Shown here: one piece after another, positions 44,091 to 56,140 of the stretch
Layout of the letters: each line of letters begins with the position of its first letter
How positions within the stretch are numbered: position 1 is the stretch's first letter
Source: Rosa chinensis
Taxonomy: Eukaryota > Streptophyta > Magnoliopsida > Rosales > Rosaceae
Assembly: GCF_002994745.2 (NCBI RefSeq)
Contig: NC_037092.1
Span: forward strand, 77,571,824 to 77,635,823
Direction of reading: 5' to 3'
DNA: 64,000 bases
Notes under the pieces: generated by a model
What the model was told of the DNA's origin: nothing
The model's database searches: none
The model's input: only the letters and a program-made list of their open reading frames with translations
Position numbers and translations under genes: made by a program

Positions 44091-44783
44091 TATTAGATAG
44101 CACCTAAACTTTAGGAGGGAGTATTCTTGATGGCTAAAGAACTTGTAGAATCTATTGAGAAACAATAAGAGGAAAAAGAAACATGCAATCAAGAACTTGT
44201 AGAGTCTATTATACCTATTCAATAACATAAATCCTGAAAAATCACAAAACAAATACCTCTTCGTCAGGAAGACACACCTATTGAATAGGTAGCAAATACA
44301 AAGCTCATCAACTGTGCCAATCGGATTAAAGGGATATGCAGTTGAACAAAGATAACCCACCAACCTCTGATTGTGCGATCCATTTATATCACAATCACAA
44401 TTTGAAATCAAAAACATAATCGCATGATTGTGGAGAAGGTCGCACCTAAACTCTAGGTGAGAGTATTCTTTAGCCATCAAGAACTTGTAGAATCTATTGA
44501 GAAACAATAAGAGGAAAAAGAAACATGCAATCAAGAATTTGTAGAGTCTATTATACATATTCAATAGCATAAACCCTGAAAAATCACAAAACAAATACCT
44601 CTTCGTCAGGAAGACACACACCTATTGAATAGGTAGCAAACACAATGCTCATCAACCGTGCCAATTGGATTAAAGGGATATGCAGTTGAACAAAGGCAAC
44701 CCACCAACCTCTGATTGTGCTATCCATTTATATCACAATCATAATTTGAAATCAAAAACATAATCGCATGATTGTGGAGATAT
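44091..44783. repeat. ~350 bp tandem duplication
   Basis: Unit 1 starts GCACCTAAACTTTAGG (about 44091) and unit 2 GCACCTAAACTCTAGG (about 44442). Both run through AACTTGTAGAATCTATTGAG and CCTCTTCGTCAGGAAGACAC to GCATGATTGTGGAGA. The open frame across both units on the minus strand repeats the same hydrophobic segment twice and follows from the duplication. Confidence 0.85.
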
Positions 44784-45436
44784 TGATACCGGCTTTGAAT
44801 GTAGAGATTAGGCTTTTGAATGTGGAGATTACGTATACATAACCTCCAACCCAGAGGAGAGTTTTCAATTGTTGGAATCAAGGGTTGAGTAATTCCGGGC
44901 AACGTCTATGGGCAGCCGTTTCATGACTTCCATTAGCAGCAAGACTGGATTTTAATATTAATCCTATTTAATAAGTGAATGGGGAATTTGATAATGGCAG
45001 CTTTAGTAATTCTTAACAACATTGGGTTTTAATATTTATCCTATTTAATAGGTTTTTTTTATTTTGAATAAACCTAATTAATTGGTTTGGGTGTATATTA
45101 AAACACTCTTATGGATTGGTTTATTCTAAAAGGGGTGTGCGAATTTGGGTGTAGAATCAAATTCCCCTATTTGTAATTAACCAAGGTTCTCAAGTATGAT
45201 GACTGAAGAATTTTTCAGATTGAGGTTTTTTTGTTTTGTTTATGTTGTTACAAAATTGTGTTTTATGTGAGTTAAACAAAAGCCTGGTCCAACCTTATTT
45301 AGAAGGGTTGACCACGACCCTTGCGGGATGGGGCTTAAGGGCGGGTAAGGGCTTACATATTGAAGTCCCTGCCCAACCCAGCCTAAGCTTTGTTGACTTG
45401 GTCAAAGCCCAGCCCATGATGAGGCCTAATCGATTG

Positions 45437-46496
45437 TTAAGGAGTGAAAGAAAAAAAAAATTAAGTCCTTTGTGGTCAATAAACATATCTACAACACTTT
45501 TACTTGGAATTTACCAAACGCTCTGAAGTTGTTTTATGTACTGACAACACTTTTAAAAATATTATTACTAAACACGAAACTGTTTTAATTCACAGCTGAT
45601 TATTCTCACAACACATCAGCAATAATTTCTTGTAAAAGTCACAACAATTCCAAACTAGCCCTCAAGTTAATGTTTTAGGACCCAAAGTATGAATAGTGTG
45701 TGGACAAAGAACTATCTAAATGATATAGGGTCAATTGATAATCTGACGGGGGTGTTAGAAAGAAGAAAAACGAGTACAATACAATAATAAAAATAAAAAA
45801 GACACCAATTTTATTGAAACCATGCAAAATCACATCATATACTAGGGGCATGATAAAAAGGAGCCACTGCACAGAAGAAATTTCATTTCACAACTATGTC
45901 ATATCACGTTAGAAAATATAGAAAGTATAAATCCTACAAACCAGTAAAAATATAAATGGATAAAGCACGATAGATGATTATGGTTACTATGTTGTTAACT
46001 TCAAGAAATTTTGATTTGAGAATACTTAGAATTTTTTTTTGCTATGGGAGTATTCAAGTTAATATTATTTGAGAATCCTTTAGCTAAGAAGAGTGTGATG
46101 TTGGCAATATATATACATGTTTCTTTGAATTATGTCACCATGCTTAGTGGCACGGTCATCTGACATACTATTGGCTACTCAATATGTGCATTTCTTATTG
46201 AATGACGTGACCATAATTAGTGACATGATCATTTGGCATGCACTTATAAGTTAGTGGTTTTAATTAGGCTTGGTGCCTTGGGTGAATATTTAGAATAAAA
46301 TATCATTGTATGCTTTGGAGTTGTCCTAGTGCCGATTACCTTGATTAGGTCCAACACCTAATCCCCGACATATAATAACTAATGTATAAATATGTCCCTT
46401 ACTTGACATGTGCGAGTATAATAACTGAGTCCAAATTTCAATACCGAATGATATAGCATCTGCTATATATGTCATCACTAGGAGGCCTTACACATC
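45437..46496. other. Gene-free spacer between the two hAT elements
   Basis: AT-rich, no ORF with domain content, no strong repeat seen. Confidence 0.6.
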
Positions 46497-46504
46497 ACTT
46501 TTGA

Positions 46505-48884
46505 TAGGCCCTTGGGCCCTAAGCCCGCCCGGCCCGGCCCTTCCATTAGGGAGGGCCGGCCCGACCCTTTCTCAAATAGGGTAGGGTAAGGGTCATGCAA
46601 ATGAAACCCGGCCCTACCCTACGGCCCGGCCCGATTGAGCCCGAAAGGGCCAAGCCCGGCCCGGCCCAGCCCTAAAATTTATATTTTATTTTTATTATTT
46701 TTCTATATTACATATTTACATAAAAAGAAATAAGAAATATGTTATTTTAGAGAATGGGTATTAGATTGAACATTTGAACCCAATTAATTTATGTAAATCT
46801 AATTTTTATATCATACACTCCAAAGAGAATGGACACTAATTTTTTTTATAAATCTATATTTATATATGATACACTCCAAAGAGCAACCTCTATCAATTCA
46901 AAGAAAATGAGAAAATCAACCGTTGGATGTGATTATTACAATAAATTATGCGTGTGGTTAAAAATTTAGTCAATTTCACCATAGTTTCGAACCCAATCAG
47001 ATTGGTCAACCATATTCACTTGTATGTTTTCTTGGTTGACCGATGGCGTGACAACCGCAAAACGTGCTAATTTTTTTACATCACATTTTTAAATATTTCA
47101 TCAATGGATGTGCGTAGATATAAGATAAAAATTTCAAATTTAATTACAAATATGTTAGTCTATACCAATTTGCCTCCTAAAATTGTATAACTTATACATT
47201 GCATTTTTATACATTGCATTTAAATGATTGAGATTACCCTCCATGAGCAAAATGGAGGACGAAATGAAATTTTTTAAAATAAACCGCTGGATGTTGTTTT
47301 CATATGAATATATGTTAGTGGTAGAAATTTCAGCAATTTCCACCTTCGGTTGGACCTCGATCTACCCGGTCAACTCAATACCTTAAAGAGAACATAAAAC
47401 AAATATGCTCATAACCGGTCCTTGGCAATTCACTTTTTTCGATCTTTCAGCTCCCACACTCTCATGGGTAGGGGGTCTACTTACGGATGTCAAAATTCTG
47501 CAACGTTTGTCCGCGCATGGTGCCGCTCCCCTTAGGGAAGTTTGCTTGTGCAAAGCGTTGACCGCTACGTTGGACGCCTTATTCACGGCAGATCGGCCTA
47601 ATTTCTTTACACAATACCTATCAATGTTGTATAAACATATGAGAATTTTCAGATTGATCGATTTTCATTTCAAAATTTTTGGATCGCACATAATCCTTAC
47701 ATGCCTTGTAATGTAGTATAACTAGTTTATTAGGCTTGTTACCCTCCATGAGCAAAATGGGGGACGAAATGGAATTTTTTTAAATGAACCGCTGGATGTT
47801 TTTTTTCATATGAATATATGTTAGTGGTAGAAATTTCAGCAATTTCCGCCTTCGGCTGGACCTCGATCTACCCTGTCAACTCAAAACCCTAAATAGAACA
47901 TAAAACAAATATGCTCTTAACCGGTCCTTGGCAATTCACTTTTTTTTATCTTTTAGCTCCCACACTCTCATGGGTAGGGGGTCTACTTACGGATGTCAAA
48001 ATTCCGCAACGTTTGTCCGCGCATGGTGCCGCTCCCCTTAGGGAAGTTTGCTTGTGTAAAGCGTTGACCGCTATGTTGGACGCCTTATTCACGGCAGATC
48101 GGCCTAATTTCTTTACACAATGCCTATCAATGTTGTATAAACATATGAGAATTTTCAGATTGGTCGATTTTCATTTCAAAATTTTTGGATCGCACATAAT
48201 CCTTATATGCCTTGTAATGTAGTATAACTAGTTTATTAGGCTTGTTACCCTCCATGAGCATTGTCAGATTGATCAATTTCCATTTCGAAATTTTTGGCAC
48301 GCCCGAATAAGCCATAATTTTTTTATATTTTTTCTATTTTTTAATTACGTTTCTCTTTTTTCTATAATATGCAATTTATCTCTTTCTTTGTAATTGATTT
48401 CATAAGTTTTGTTTTCTTTAATTTCTATTTTCTTTGTTACACAACAATTAATATTGGGAGATTTATATAGATAGTTAATTGAATATAACCACCTTAAGTA
48501 ATATTAATAAATGTTATAAGTTACAAGTATTATATGAATATAAATTATGTTCAATAAAAAACAATGAGTCTTTTATCACCAATATATACCATTAAGCCAT
48601 ATTTTGAGAAGAAAAAAATAAAGTTTTTTTTTTGTTAAACAAAATAAGGCCCTTTTTGGCCCATTTCGGCCCTATTTGGCCCTATTTGAGGGCCGGCCCG
48701 ACCCAGCCCTTTCGGCCCTAACGGATCGGACTTTTCGGGCGGGTAAGGGTTAGCATATTTAAGCCCCGGCCCGACCCTACCCGGCCCTAAATTTTGTTGA
48801 CTTTGACTTGGCCCGGCCCGGCCCGACCCTAAGCCCTAAAATTTAGGGTAGGGCCGGCCCTAGCCCGGCCTATGATGACCCCTA
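46505..48884. mobile_element. Second non-autonomous hAT element (GGCCCGGCCC family)
   Basis: The 8-bp target duplication ACTTTTGA is at 46497-46504 and 48885-48892. The right end, on the other strand, is TAGGGGTCATCATAGGCC; the left end is TAGGCCCTTGGGCCC and seems to have lost a few bases after TAGG compared with the relative at 37223. Both ends are extremely rich in GGCCCGGCCC and GGGCCGG words, while the middle is AT-rich with a ~507 bp tandem duplication. No transposase. Confidence 0.8.
47233..48245. repeat. ~507 bp tandem duplication inside the hAT element
   Basis: Units start at 47233 and 47739 with TACCCTCCATGAGCAAAATGG; a truncated third start is at 48246. Each contains CTACTTACGGATGTCAAAATTC and CTTATTCACGGCAGATCGG. 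The twin 103-codon frames at 47405 and 47911 are by-products of the duplication. Confidence 0.9.
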
Positions 48885-48892
48885 ACTTTTGA

Positions 48893-50011
48893 TATGAAAA
48901 AATTGATGAGGTGGAAAGTAATTCGAAACCTAATGGTACGGGTGTATCCTCCAACTTAGAGGAAGGAAGGCCCAAGTAGACAACTCAAGGACTACCTCCT
49001 ACTTATTTGCATGATTACGTTAGGAAATAATCATCCTAGTTTAATTATGATTCTTGTCTTTAAAGACGTTCTGTATCAAACATTTAAGTCCCATATCTTT
49101 TATTATGATCAATCTCACCTGGTGTACATATCATCACATTATTCCATAGATCCTCCACATGTATGCAACACTAAGTGCGCTGCTTGTGCTTCTTTTGTTC
49201 ATGTGCAAATATTGCTTTTTACCCCAATCCCAGACCCAAGAGCTCCATCATACTTTGACTTTCTATATGTTTTTTGTGCTTTTACCAGTTGGATTATCTA
49301 TCTGAGCAACTTCCAAGTCTGTTTCGGTACAAATCCTCAAATGCTAAAAAAGGCATCTTAGTGTGCTTTTGCGTTTTCTCAAAACATGCTGTACTTGAAA
49401 GGAAATGCTTTTTAACTCCCTTAGACAATGGAAAACATCATTTCCAGAGAAGCTTCCTCAAAACATGCTGTACTTGAAAGGAAATGCTTTTTAACTCCCT
49501 TAGACAATGGAAAACATCATTTCCAGAGAAGCTTCCTCGAAACATGCTGCTCATCAAATATGATAAGTTTTTAAGGGAGCACGAACGCAATCGGAAATTG
49601 TCCCACTGCACTCTAGCACTCCAATCTGGAGCATATACACTTTACACTCCAGCATAGTAATACTTATACTGTAGGGAAGAGTGAGTAGCTCTCCTCATCT
49701 CCTAATAGTGACACAAGTGCCGAACTACTTTCTAAGCCAGCAGTACCCAAGCATTATGAGCCAAAATAAGTAGTACAATCTGAAGCAACAATTTACTTCA
49801 ACAGAGTACAATATCTGCAAAAATTAAGACACCAAATTGAGGAAAAAGAATGAACCTTTCATTGAATATTTCACATTTGCAGGATGTAACATATAAACAG
49901 CTCTGAATCTCTTACTCCCTACAAAGAATAAGCAAGAACACTAGGAAATTCTAAAGTATCTTCCTACAAGTCAACAACTAGTTACTATACTCACTGGTCA
50001 CCACTCACCAC
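48893..50011. other. Intergenic region downstream of the methyltransferase-like gene
   Basis: No ORF with domain content. It contains a 79-bp tandem duplication (annotated separately) and the inferred 3' UTR of the minus-strand gene near 50011. Confidence 0.6.
49381..49538. repeat. 79-bp perfect tandem duplication
   Basis: Two head-to-tail copies starting AAAACATGCTGTACTTGAAAG (49381 and 49460), practically identical, followed by the first ten bases of a third. The near identity indicates a recent event. Confidence 0.95.
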
Positions 50012-51526
50012 TCACCATTGATGCACAAGAACTCCAGCCTCTCTGAGCTTAGTGAACAGCTCCAAGCACTGACCATAACTCCTCTTGAACTTGGCGCTCC
50101 GCTGACCGCGACAGCACCTCTGCCACCTATTGTAATGACACTCCATAAACACCTCATCAATCAAGCAAATGGCTCCACTCTCAATCAACCTCGGAACCAA
50201 ATAAAACTCACTCCCCTCCACATCCATCTTCGCCACCACGAAATCGCTCTCCGAAACACTCCTCTTCAACCACTCCACAAAATCAATCCCCTTAATCTTA
50301 TCCACCTCCTCCCCATAACTCGAAGAACTCCTCACATTGTGATTAATCCTCCTCCCTATTCCTCTGGACATCTCCACATCTTTCGAACCCGAATCCCTCG
50401 TAATCTCAAAGAACAATGTCTCATTCCTCACCCAAGCAGCGTAAGGCACAAGACTCACCCCTTCCTTATCTCTATACTCCTCATGAAAAACCCTATCAGC
50501 CTCAATTGCATAAACCTCAAAGCTCTTACTCTGTTTTGGGTACTGTTTCTTGAACCAGCTTCCTATACTAGACCCATAGCTACGAGCTCCAACATCAATG
50601 TAAACATACCTCTGCTTAAAGCTAATGTCCGCCATTGAAGTCAAGTACTTCACCTTCTTCAAGTTTCTCTTCCAAGCAATCCATGGCTTCAGTGGCTCCT
50701 GCTCTATCAACGGCTCTGCTTTCCGGATCAATTCCCGTTTATACCCCGGAATTAAGCACCTTTTACTGGAATTGCCACCGAGCCCCAATTTACTAGGGTT
50801 GAGAAATTGCGCCTCTTTTCTGAGCACGACCTCGCGAACCGACGTCGTATCGACGCCGTCGACGTCGCGGGTGCGGATGAGTCTGCAGCAATTGAACAAA
50901 TCGAGAAAGGAGTTGAAGCTGTAATTGTCTTTAGCGAAGATTTGGGCCACGAAGAACCCTCCCGGTTTGAGGGTCCGGCAGACCTCGTTCGCGAAATCCG
51001 CGGGTCGACCCGACCGGTCCAGGGAGCCGTTGGCGGAGAATTCGAAGTCGAAACTGGCTTCATCGAACGGCTGGCGGTGAGGGGCCCCGGGGAGGATCAA
51101 CGGCGGAGAAGCGGTGCCTGAGATTCCAATTGAATTAACGACGCCGTTTTCTTTAAGTGCCAGCACGTCCTCTCCGGCGCGGGTCCCGACGCAGAGGGCC
51201 TTGGAATTGGGGGCGAGGAAGCCCTCGGCGATGAGTTCTTGGAAAATCGCGGAGTAGTAATCCACTGTTCTGCGCCACTTCTTGGTCGACCAGAGGTCGA
51301 CGCCAAGTGGATCTTTGGACCCCGAAACGGCGGCGTTTTGGTCCAACGATGCGCTGCCTCGGAGTCTCAGGTGGTCGGGGAAGAAGCAGAAGTCGTTGTA
51401 GCCGCAAGACTCGCCGGCGAGGGTGATGACGTAGGCGAAACGGACGGCGAGGACGAGGACGCCGAAGGTGAGGAGGCGGACGAGGATGTTTCTTAGCTGG
51501 TTGGGTTTCAATGTCGGAGGATCCAT
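50012..51526 (-). CDS. SAM-dependent methyltransferase-like membrane protein (plant DUF family)
   Basis: Single-exon gene of 504 aa. I start at MDPPTLKPNQ (51526), because an in-frame upstream ATG at 51649 falls at or before the transcription start expected from the TATA box. A short N-terminal basic stretch is followed by one membrane anchor (ILVRLLTFGVLVLAVRFAYV). Then comes a methyltransferase-like domain with the SAM-site-like ALCVGTRAGEDVLALKENGV and the typical LKPGGFFVAQIF. The C-terminal half holds a second FkbM-like region (YIDVGARSYGSSIGSWF, VYAIEADRVF, VVAKMDVEGSEFYLVPRLI). This architecture matches a plant family annotated as SAM-dependent methyltransferase superfamily, probably Golgi- or ER-anchored; the substrate is unknown. 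The frame is intact, with GC-rich codons in the first half. Confidence 0.88.
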   Translation of the reverse strand: MDPPTLKPNQLRNILVRLLTFGVLVLAVRFAYVITLAGESCGYNDFCFFPDHLRLRGSASLDQNAAVSGSKDPLGVDLWSTKKWRRTVDYYSAIFQELIAEGFLAPNSKALCVGTRAGEDVLALKENGVVNSIGISGTASPPLILPGAPHRQPFDEASFDFEFSANGSLDRSGRPADFANEVCRTLKPGGFFVAQIFAKDNYSFNSFLDLFNCCRLIRTRDVDGVDTTSVREVVLRKEAQFLNPSKLGLGGNSSKRCLIPGYKRELIRKAEPLIEQEPLKPWIAWKRNLKKVKYLTSMADISFKQRYVYIDVGARSYGSSIGSWFKKQYPKQSKSFEVYAIEADRVFHEEYRDKEGVSLVPYAAWVRNETLFFEITRDSGSKDVEMSRGIGRRINHNVRSSSSYGEEVDKIKGIDFVEWLKRSVSESDFVVAKMDVEGSEFYLVPRLIESGAICLIDEVFMECHYNRWQRCCRGQRSAKFKRSYGQCLELFTKLREAGVLVHQW

Positions 51527-51671
51527 CAAGAAGAGAACCAGAGAATTCCAAGTACGGTGTTTCCGAGAGGGAAGAAGACTGTGAAAGGAAAAAATAGAGG
51601 GAAAGTCTCTGAAGGGTATAATGGGAAAATAGACGATGTTGTTGTACAAGTGGCTAATGGCTATTTGCCGG

Positions 51672-51681
51672 TATTATATAG
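51672..51681 (-). promoter_or_regulatory. TATA box of the methyltransferase-like gene
   Basis: Minus-strand CTATATAATA, about 150 bp upstream of the chosen ATG. The expected transcription start, ~30 bp further, is near 51645, which argues against the upstream ATG at 51649. Confidence 0.55.
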
Positions 51682-51916
51682 CCGTTGCGTGTAACTAAGT
51701 AGACCTGGCTTGCCTACTGTATGGGCTTGATGGGCCCAGCAGGAACTAATGGTTTTGGACTCGGTTCTCTCTTTTCTAATAGTCAAACAATTCAAACTTA
51801 AGATCTCGGTTACATTCATCACTACCAGTTTAAACAACTCATATCCTTAGCACACTGTTGATGGTGTTCTAAGATGGGAGAAAGAATACTAGACAACTGT
51901 TTTTCTTTGAGGAGTA
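51682..51916. other. Short spacer up to gypsy copy 2
   Basis: No feature seen. The last five bases (GAGTA, 51912-51916) should be the target duplication of gypsy copy 2, whose other end lies outside the window. Confidence 0.5.
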
Positions 51917-52600
51917 TGTTTGGCTCCAAAACCAGTCTGGTTGCAAACAGTCTCTTTTGATTGTGTATGTAGGCGTGCCAGCACCGTGGGGTGCAGTCGT
52001 CGGAGAATCCATTGACCTGACTTCTTCTCAAGCGTTGTGGATGAGGAGAGCATCAACCTTGTCACGAGGTTCTTTTCTCTGCCTTCCGAAAAAGGACTTC
52101 TTGCCTTACAGATAAGGGCTTTGGTTGTGATCTCTTGTGTTCACCGAATCGATACTTAGTGTTGTAGACTAAGCAGAGCAATCACTGAGAAGTTGGGAGA
52201 AAACACAAGGTTTGCTAAAGCGTGACTTTAGCTTCGCTGGGTTGCGAGGGCTTTACCCTTGCTTTGCTGGTTCACAACTAGGTTGCAGGTAGGTTTGCTC
52301 CGGAGAGGCTTTGATAATCGTTGAGATTGATTGATTGAAGAGTTGTGTCTTTTTTTCGTCCATGAAACCTGGTATTTATACTCTAGGGTTTCGACTGCTC
52401 CTTGCCATAGAAAGATTATTGATTGAAGTTTCCTATTCAATCTCTGCTACCTGATTCCAATAAGGGCTCGTTTTCCTTATGGACCTTGGAATGGGTGAAG
52501 CCGTGACCCAAACTCAAGTAGGCCTATTTTTGGGCCGCAGAAATAGGCCCGCTACTCTAAATCCCCTAAAGGGATCTTGCCAAAAATACTTTTGGTCTCA
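51917..52600 (-). repeat. 3' LTR of gypsy copy 2
   Basis: Plus strand TGTTTGGCTCCAAAACC to TTTGGTCTCA (TG...CA). It shares GCGTGCCAGCACCG, TTGACCTGACTTCTT and CTAAAGCGTGACTTTAGCTT with the LTRs of copy 1. The polypurine tract follows at 52605-52615 (plus-strand CATTGCCCCCC). Confidence 0.8.
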
Positions 52601-52760
52601 AACATTGCCCCCCAGGCCCTGAGATCAGACCCGCGAAAACGTAACTAATTGAAGGGGACTTAGACGACACGCCTGATGACCAAAACGAGGTCATAAATGA
52701 AGGTCGCGTCCATTCGCTTTGCAAAACGTAGGTTCGTCGTATCGTTTTCCTCACAAAATA

Positions 52761-52772
52761 TATTATTTAAAC
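52761..52772 (+). promoter_or_regulatory. TATA box of the antisense PMD gene, copy 2
   Basis: TATTATTTAAAC about 90 bp before the ATG at 52858, giving a leader of ~60 nt rich in CA and CT without another ATG. It supports dedicated plus-strand transcription. Confidence 0.5.
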
Positions 52773-52857
52773 CCGCAACCACTTCAAACCTGTCACATCA
52801 GAAACCCTTCCAGTCTCTTAAACCCAGAAACTACATACTCCTCACAGAAACCCAGAA

Positions 52858-55800
52858 ATGGCTCCCCCTAAGAAGTTGATCATCGATCAGGAGGAAGAAC
52901 TCAGCGAGAAGGCCGCTCAAACATGGGGAACCAGCATCGGTGCCCGCTGTTTCATCCACACTAATGTTCAGAGACCTTTACTTCTCAGACTTCCAAACCA
53001 CCATGCCGGACTGGGTCCAGAGCCGCGAGATTCCATTCCAGACGACGCTCTAGCCCTCTACAGCCTACATATCCGTCGGCCCATTCCGATCCTCCGAATG
53101 ACCCCTAGAGATTTCATAAGCTGGGGTGCAAATCCGTACAGTGCCAAAATAGGGAACTGGCCCACTACCATCACTGCGGCTGAGCTCTCCTGGTATCGGG
53201 ATGCACGATCGCGAGATCTAGCTCGCTGGAAAGCGGCAAGTATTACCCACACCATCGATCTATCCTTTCAACTTCCGCACGGCGGCAATCGGTCACCTCT
53301 AGCCGCCTTCCTTTGTTTCTGGAACACCGCCACCAACACCTTCAATTTTCGATTCGGTCAAATGAGCATCACATTGCTAGATATTCTCACCATCACCGGT
53401 CAACCCATCGATGGCGAACCCTACGTGCATGGCCAATTTGACTCTGTCACCTTCACTTCAACAATGGTTCAAACTGGTCATAGTTCGCATAGCGGCTCTT
53501 ACCCACGGTGGCTGGCCCATTATCGCAAAGAGCACAATCCGACCGATGGGATTGCATTCCTTGAGTATTGGCTTTGCAAATTCATCTTTTACACCTCTGC
53601 TAACAAGCCCAATGGTCCTTGGACTTTCCTAGCCATAGCCCTCTACAATGCCCGCCTCGTAGGGCTCGGACAACCAGTGCTAGGCGCTCTCTACTGTACT
53701 CTATACCAAGCCACCATGCACCCTTTCGAAACTGGCATTTCTGGACCTTTTTGGATCCTTGACTTCTGGATTCAAACCTATTTCCCGCAGTTCCGCTGGG
53801 ACGATATCCCACCACTTCCACCAGATGACGCACTTCTGGGTCAATGGCTCAGCCGCGAAGCAAGGTACAAATCCCCACCTTACTCCGAGTGCTTCACATA
53901 TTTGTATCTCTTGCACGAAATGCCCTACTGCGACTTAGTACTTAGTAGAAGATTTACGCCTCCACTTGAACATCGTTTAGCCTTTTGCCGCCCAATCTCC
54001 TGCTCAGACATCAGGCTCGCTGCTGATGAACTCAGTTACGAGCTTTACGCACCCAACCACTTCGCCCACCAACTTGGTCTGATCCAGTTAGTACCATTCC
54101 CCCTCTATGATACTTGGAACTACAACACTTCCTAGCGCAGAATTGGACCCACAACCGGGCCTCCGCCAGCCCAAAGCATGCTCGCGCTGGTCGACCTTCC
54201 TAACTGGGCCAATAAACTCGACCCTGTCGATGGGGCCTGTAAGGACTATGAGCGATGGTGGTCAGAGGTTTCTGTTAACTGCTGGAGGCAAAGGGATGAC
54301 GAGTTCTTCGTGACCATCTTCCAAGATCTGAGGTATCCCTATGACGCTGACACTAAGTTGCTTGCCCACTTCCCTGAAGATGAAGCACGTTCCCCACTAC
54401 CTGAGCCGGCTCCTCGACCTGCGCAAGCCTCTGGTCCTGTTCAAGCCGGAATTGTTATCCGTGAGCCCTCTCACAAGGTAACTCCCTCAGCCTGTTCTCC
54501 ATTTCCCTCTTTTTATTTACTCTTTTATCTTCTCAACTCGAACTCCAATGCAGCAAGGAAGCATGCCGCCTTCCGGCAATCAAGCGGTTGTTGTTCCCCC
54601 GGCCACTGGTCAGGCCGCGAAGTAAAAAGCAATAGCGACGGAGCCTGAAATCGAAGACTCCTCTAATGATGAAGATCCGGAATTGGTAAGGAGTTCCTCT
54701 TAGAACCTAATGCCTCGACATTTTCTTTCAAAGTCTACATTGACTCCTTTTCTTACCAGATTGCCGCCGCTTTGGGTTGAAAACGTAGTCGCGCTGACCC
54801 CCAGACTGATCCGTGGGAAGAAGACGAACCACTTGCTGATTGCCTGGTAGTACATACTCATAGCGAGCATTGAAACCTTTCATTTTACCATTATGTCTGA
54901 AACTATAACGCTCTTCACTTGTAGGTTCATCACAGGTCCTCAAGGCAAGTTAGGGAAGGATCATCTGTTGCTGCTGGAGGAGAAGCCTCTTCTTAAGCCC
55001 AAGTACCGCCTGATTCAACTAACTTTTCACCTCCTGCTAAAGTCGCGAGTGACCAGCAGTTGGCTCTGGTACCAGTGGAGATTTTAGATGACAGCTCTCC
55101 TGAGGCTGAGGAAAGAGTGCCACTTCCAGACACCTCTCACGAATAACCAACCGCGCACTCACCCTGGAAGAAACGCGTGATTCGGTTCCAGACACTGCTG
55201 AGGTTACCCCAGAACAAATGGCAACAGTGACTCACGCGACTTTTTCTGAAGAGGTACATTTCCTTGTAACCATTTCTCCTTCGACTCCCGTCTTAACCGT
55301 TCCACATTATAACGCCTCCTTCTAGGGTCAAAACGTCCCTCCAAATGAGGAAGTGGCTATCGCTGTCGAGGAGGTAGCTATCGAGAATCCCGCTGAACCG
55401 GATAGTGAAAACATAGCAGATCAGGAACCTGCCCCCCATGCACTTGAAGCAGGGAGAGTGATGAACCTAGAGCCAGAACCGGAGGTAGTCCCTATCGCGG
55501 AACCTCTTGAGGCTCCTGTCAATGTTCATGTTCCTCAGCAAGCTCCGCCCTCAAGATTAGAGCGATTGGCACGTGTGCTTGAAGTGACTGCCCCTGGAGT
55601 CATAGATGATGCTAGAGAAGGTCTTCGCCACCTCTTGGGCCCTAATATTCTGACACCTGGCGAGCCTGCAAGAGCTTTAGAGTACCTTTAAGTTCTTCTT
55701 CGCGAGCATGCCATTACTGAAGACCAGTTTCGCAACATAGACAAGCTACTGGAGGATCTTCCCGGGTGGCTAAATGAGAAGGCAGCCGTGATGGCCCAGG

Positions 55801-56140
55801 ACAGGCAGGCCAGGGCACAATATCAGGCCCTCGCCTAACAGACAGACTCCTCGCGTGACTTCTTGGGTAAACGGGCCATCCTCATGAGGGACTTGAGGCT
55901 CTCGCATAATCATCTTCGGTCCCAAGTTCAAGACCTTCATGCCCAACTAGCCGCCGTGACGGCCAGGCTTGCCTATGAGGAACCTCTACTGCAGCAGCCT
56001 TTAGCCGCTTATGAGGCATTATCTCATAATCTGGCCTAGGCCCGCGCAACAACCCAATAAGCGGAACGGGCCGCTGCTGATGCCAGCTTCCGTTTGGATG
56101 AACATTTTCCCCGCCTAACTTATACAGGCCGAGGCCTTTA
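52858..56140 (+). pseudogene. Antisense PMD gene of gypsy copy 2 (nearly intact N-terminal half)
   Basis: The open frame 52858-54135 (425 codons, MAPPKKLI...) covers the whole plant mobile domain: RDLARWKAASITHTIDL, FRFGQMSITLLDILTITG, GIAFLEYWLCKFIFY, GLGQPVLGALYCTLYQ, GISGPFWILDFWIQTYFP and SPPYSECFTYLYLL. The TAG at 54133 stands for Trp (copy 1 has TGG). The same frame then runs on (54178 onward) to AAG|GTAACT at 54477/54478, a 76-bp intron with acceptor CAG at 54553, and at least two further introns matching copy 1. Later exons are acidic. 55353-55691 contains SRLERLARVLEVTAPG. The end (to about 56140) is helical, coiled-coil-like and crossed by several stops. Total coding potential is about 800-900 residues. 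PMD proteins are known both as host silencing factors and within transposons; function here is unproven. Confidence 0.85.

Larger units (their letters stand above)
37223..45428. mobile_element. 8.2 kb non-autonomous hAT element with nested insertions
   Basis: The inverted ends share TAGGCCTCATCAT exactly (left from 37223; right, on the other strand, from 45428). The 8-bp target duplication ATCGATTG is perfect (37215-37222 and 45429-45436), as for hAT elements. GGCCCGGCCC-rich subterminal sequence at the left end is shared with the element at 46505-48884. Inside are a probable PPR gene fragment, two solo LTRs (one with a LINE in it) and tandem repeats. No hAT transposase or dimerisation domain was recognised. 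Confidence 0.85.

Noticed and set aside
44076..44621. 181-codon minus-strand ORF with a repeated hydrophobic segment
   Set aside because: Its internal repeat follows exactly from the 350-bp tandem DNA duplication inside a hAT element; no start context or known domain.
47405..48222. Two nearly identical 103-codon ORFs
   Set aside because: Produced by the 507-bp tandem duplication in a non-autonomous hAT element; no domain recognised.
51097..51551. Long frames overlapping the 5' half of the methyltransferase-like gene on both strands
   Set aside because: GC-rich shadow frames; the 504-residue frame has clear domain content.
51527..51649. Upstream in-frame ATG extending the methyltransferase-like protein by 41 residues
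   Set aside because: It lies only ~25-30 bp after the TATA box, at or before the expected transcription start, and the extension is unlike the family N-terminus.
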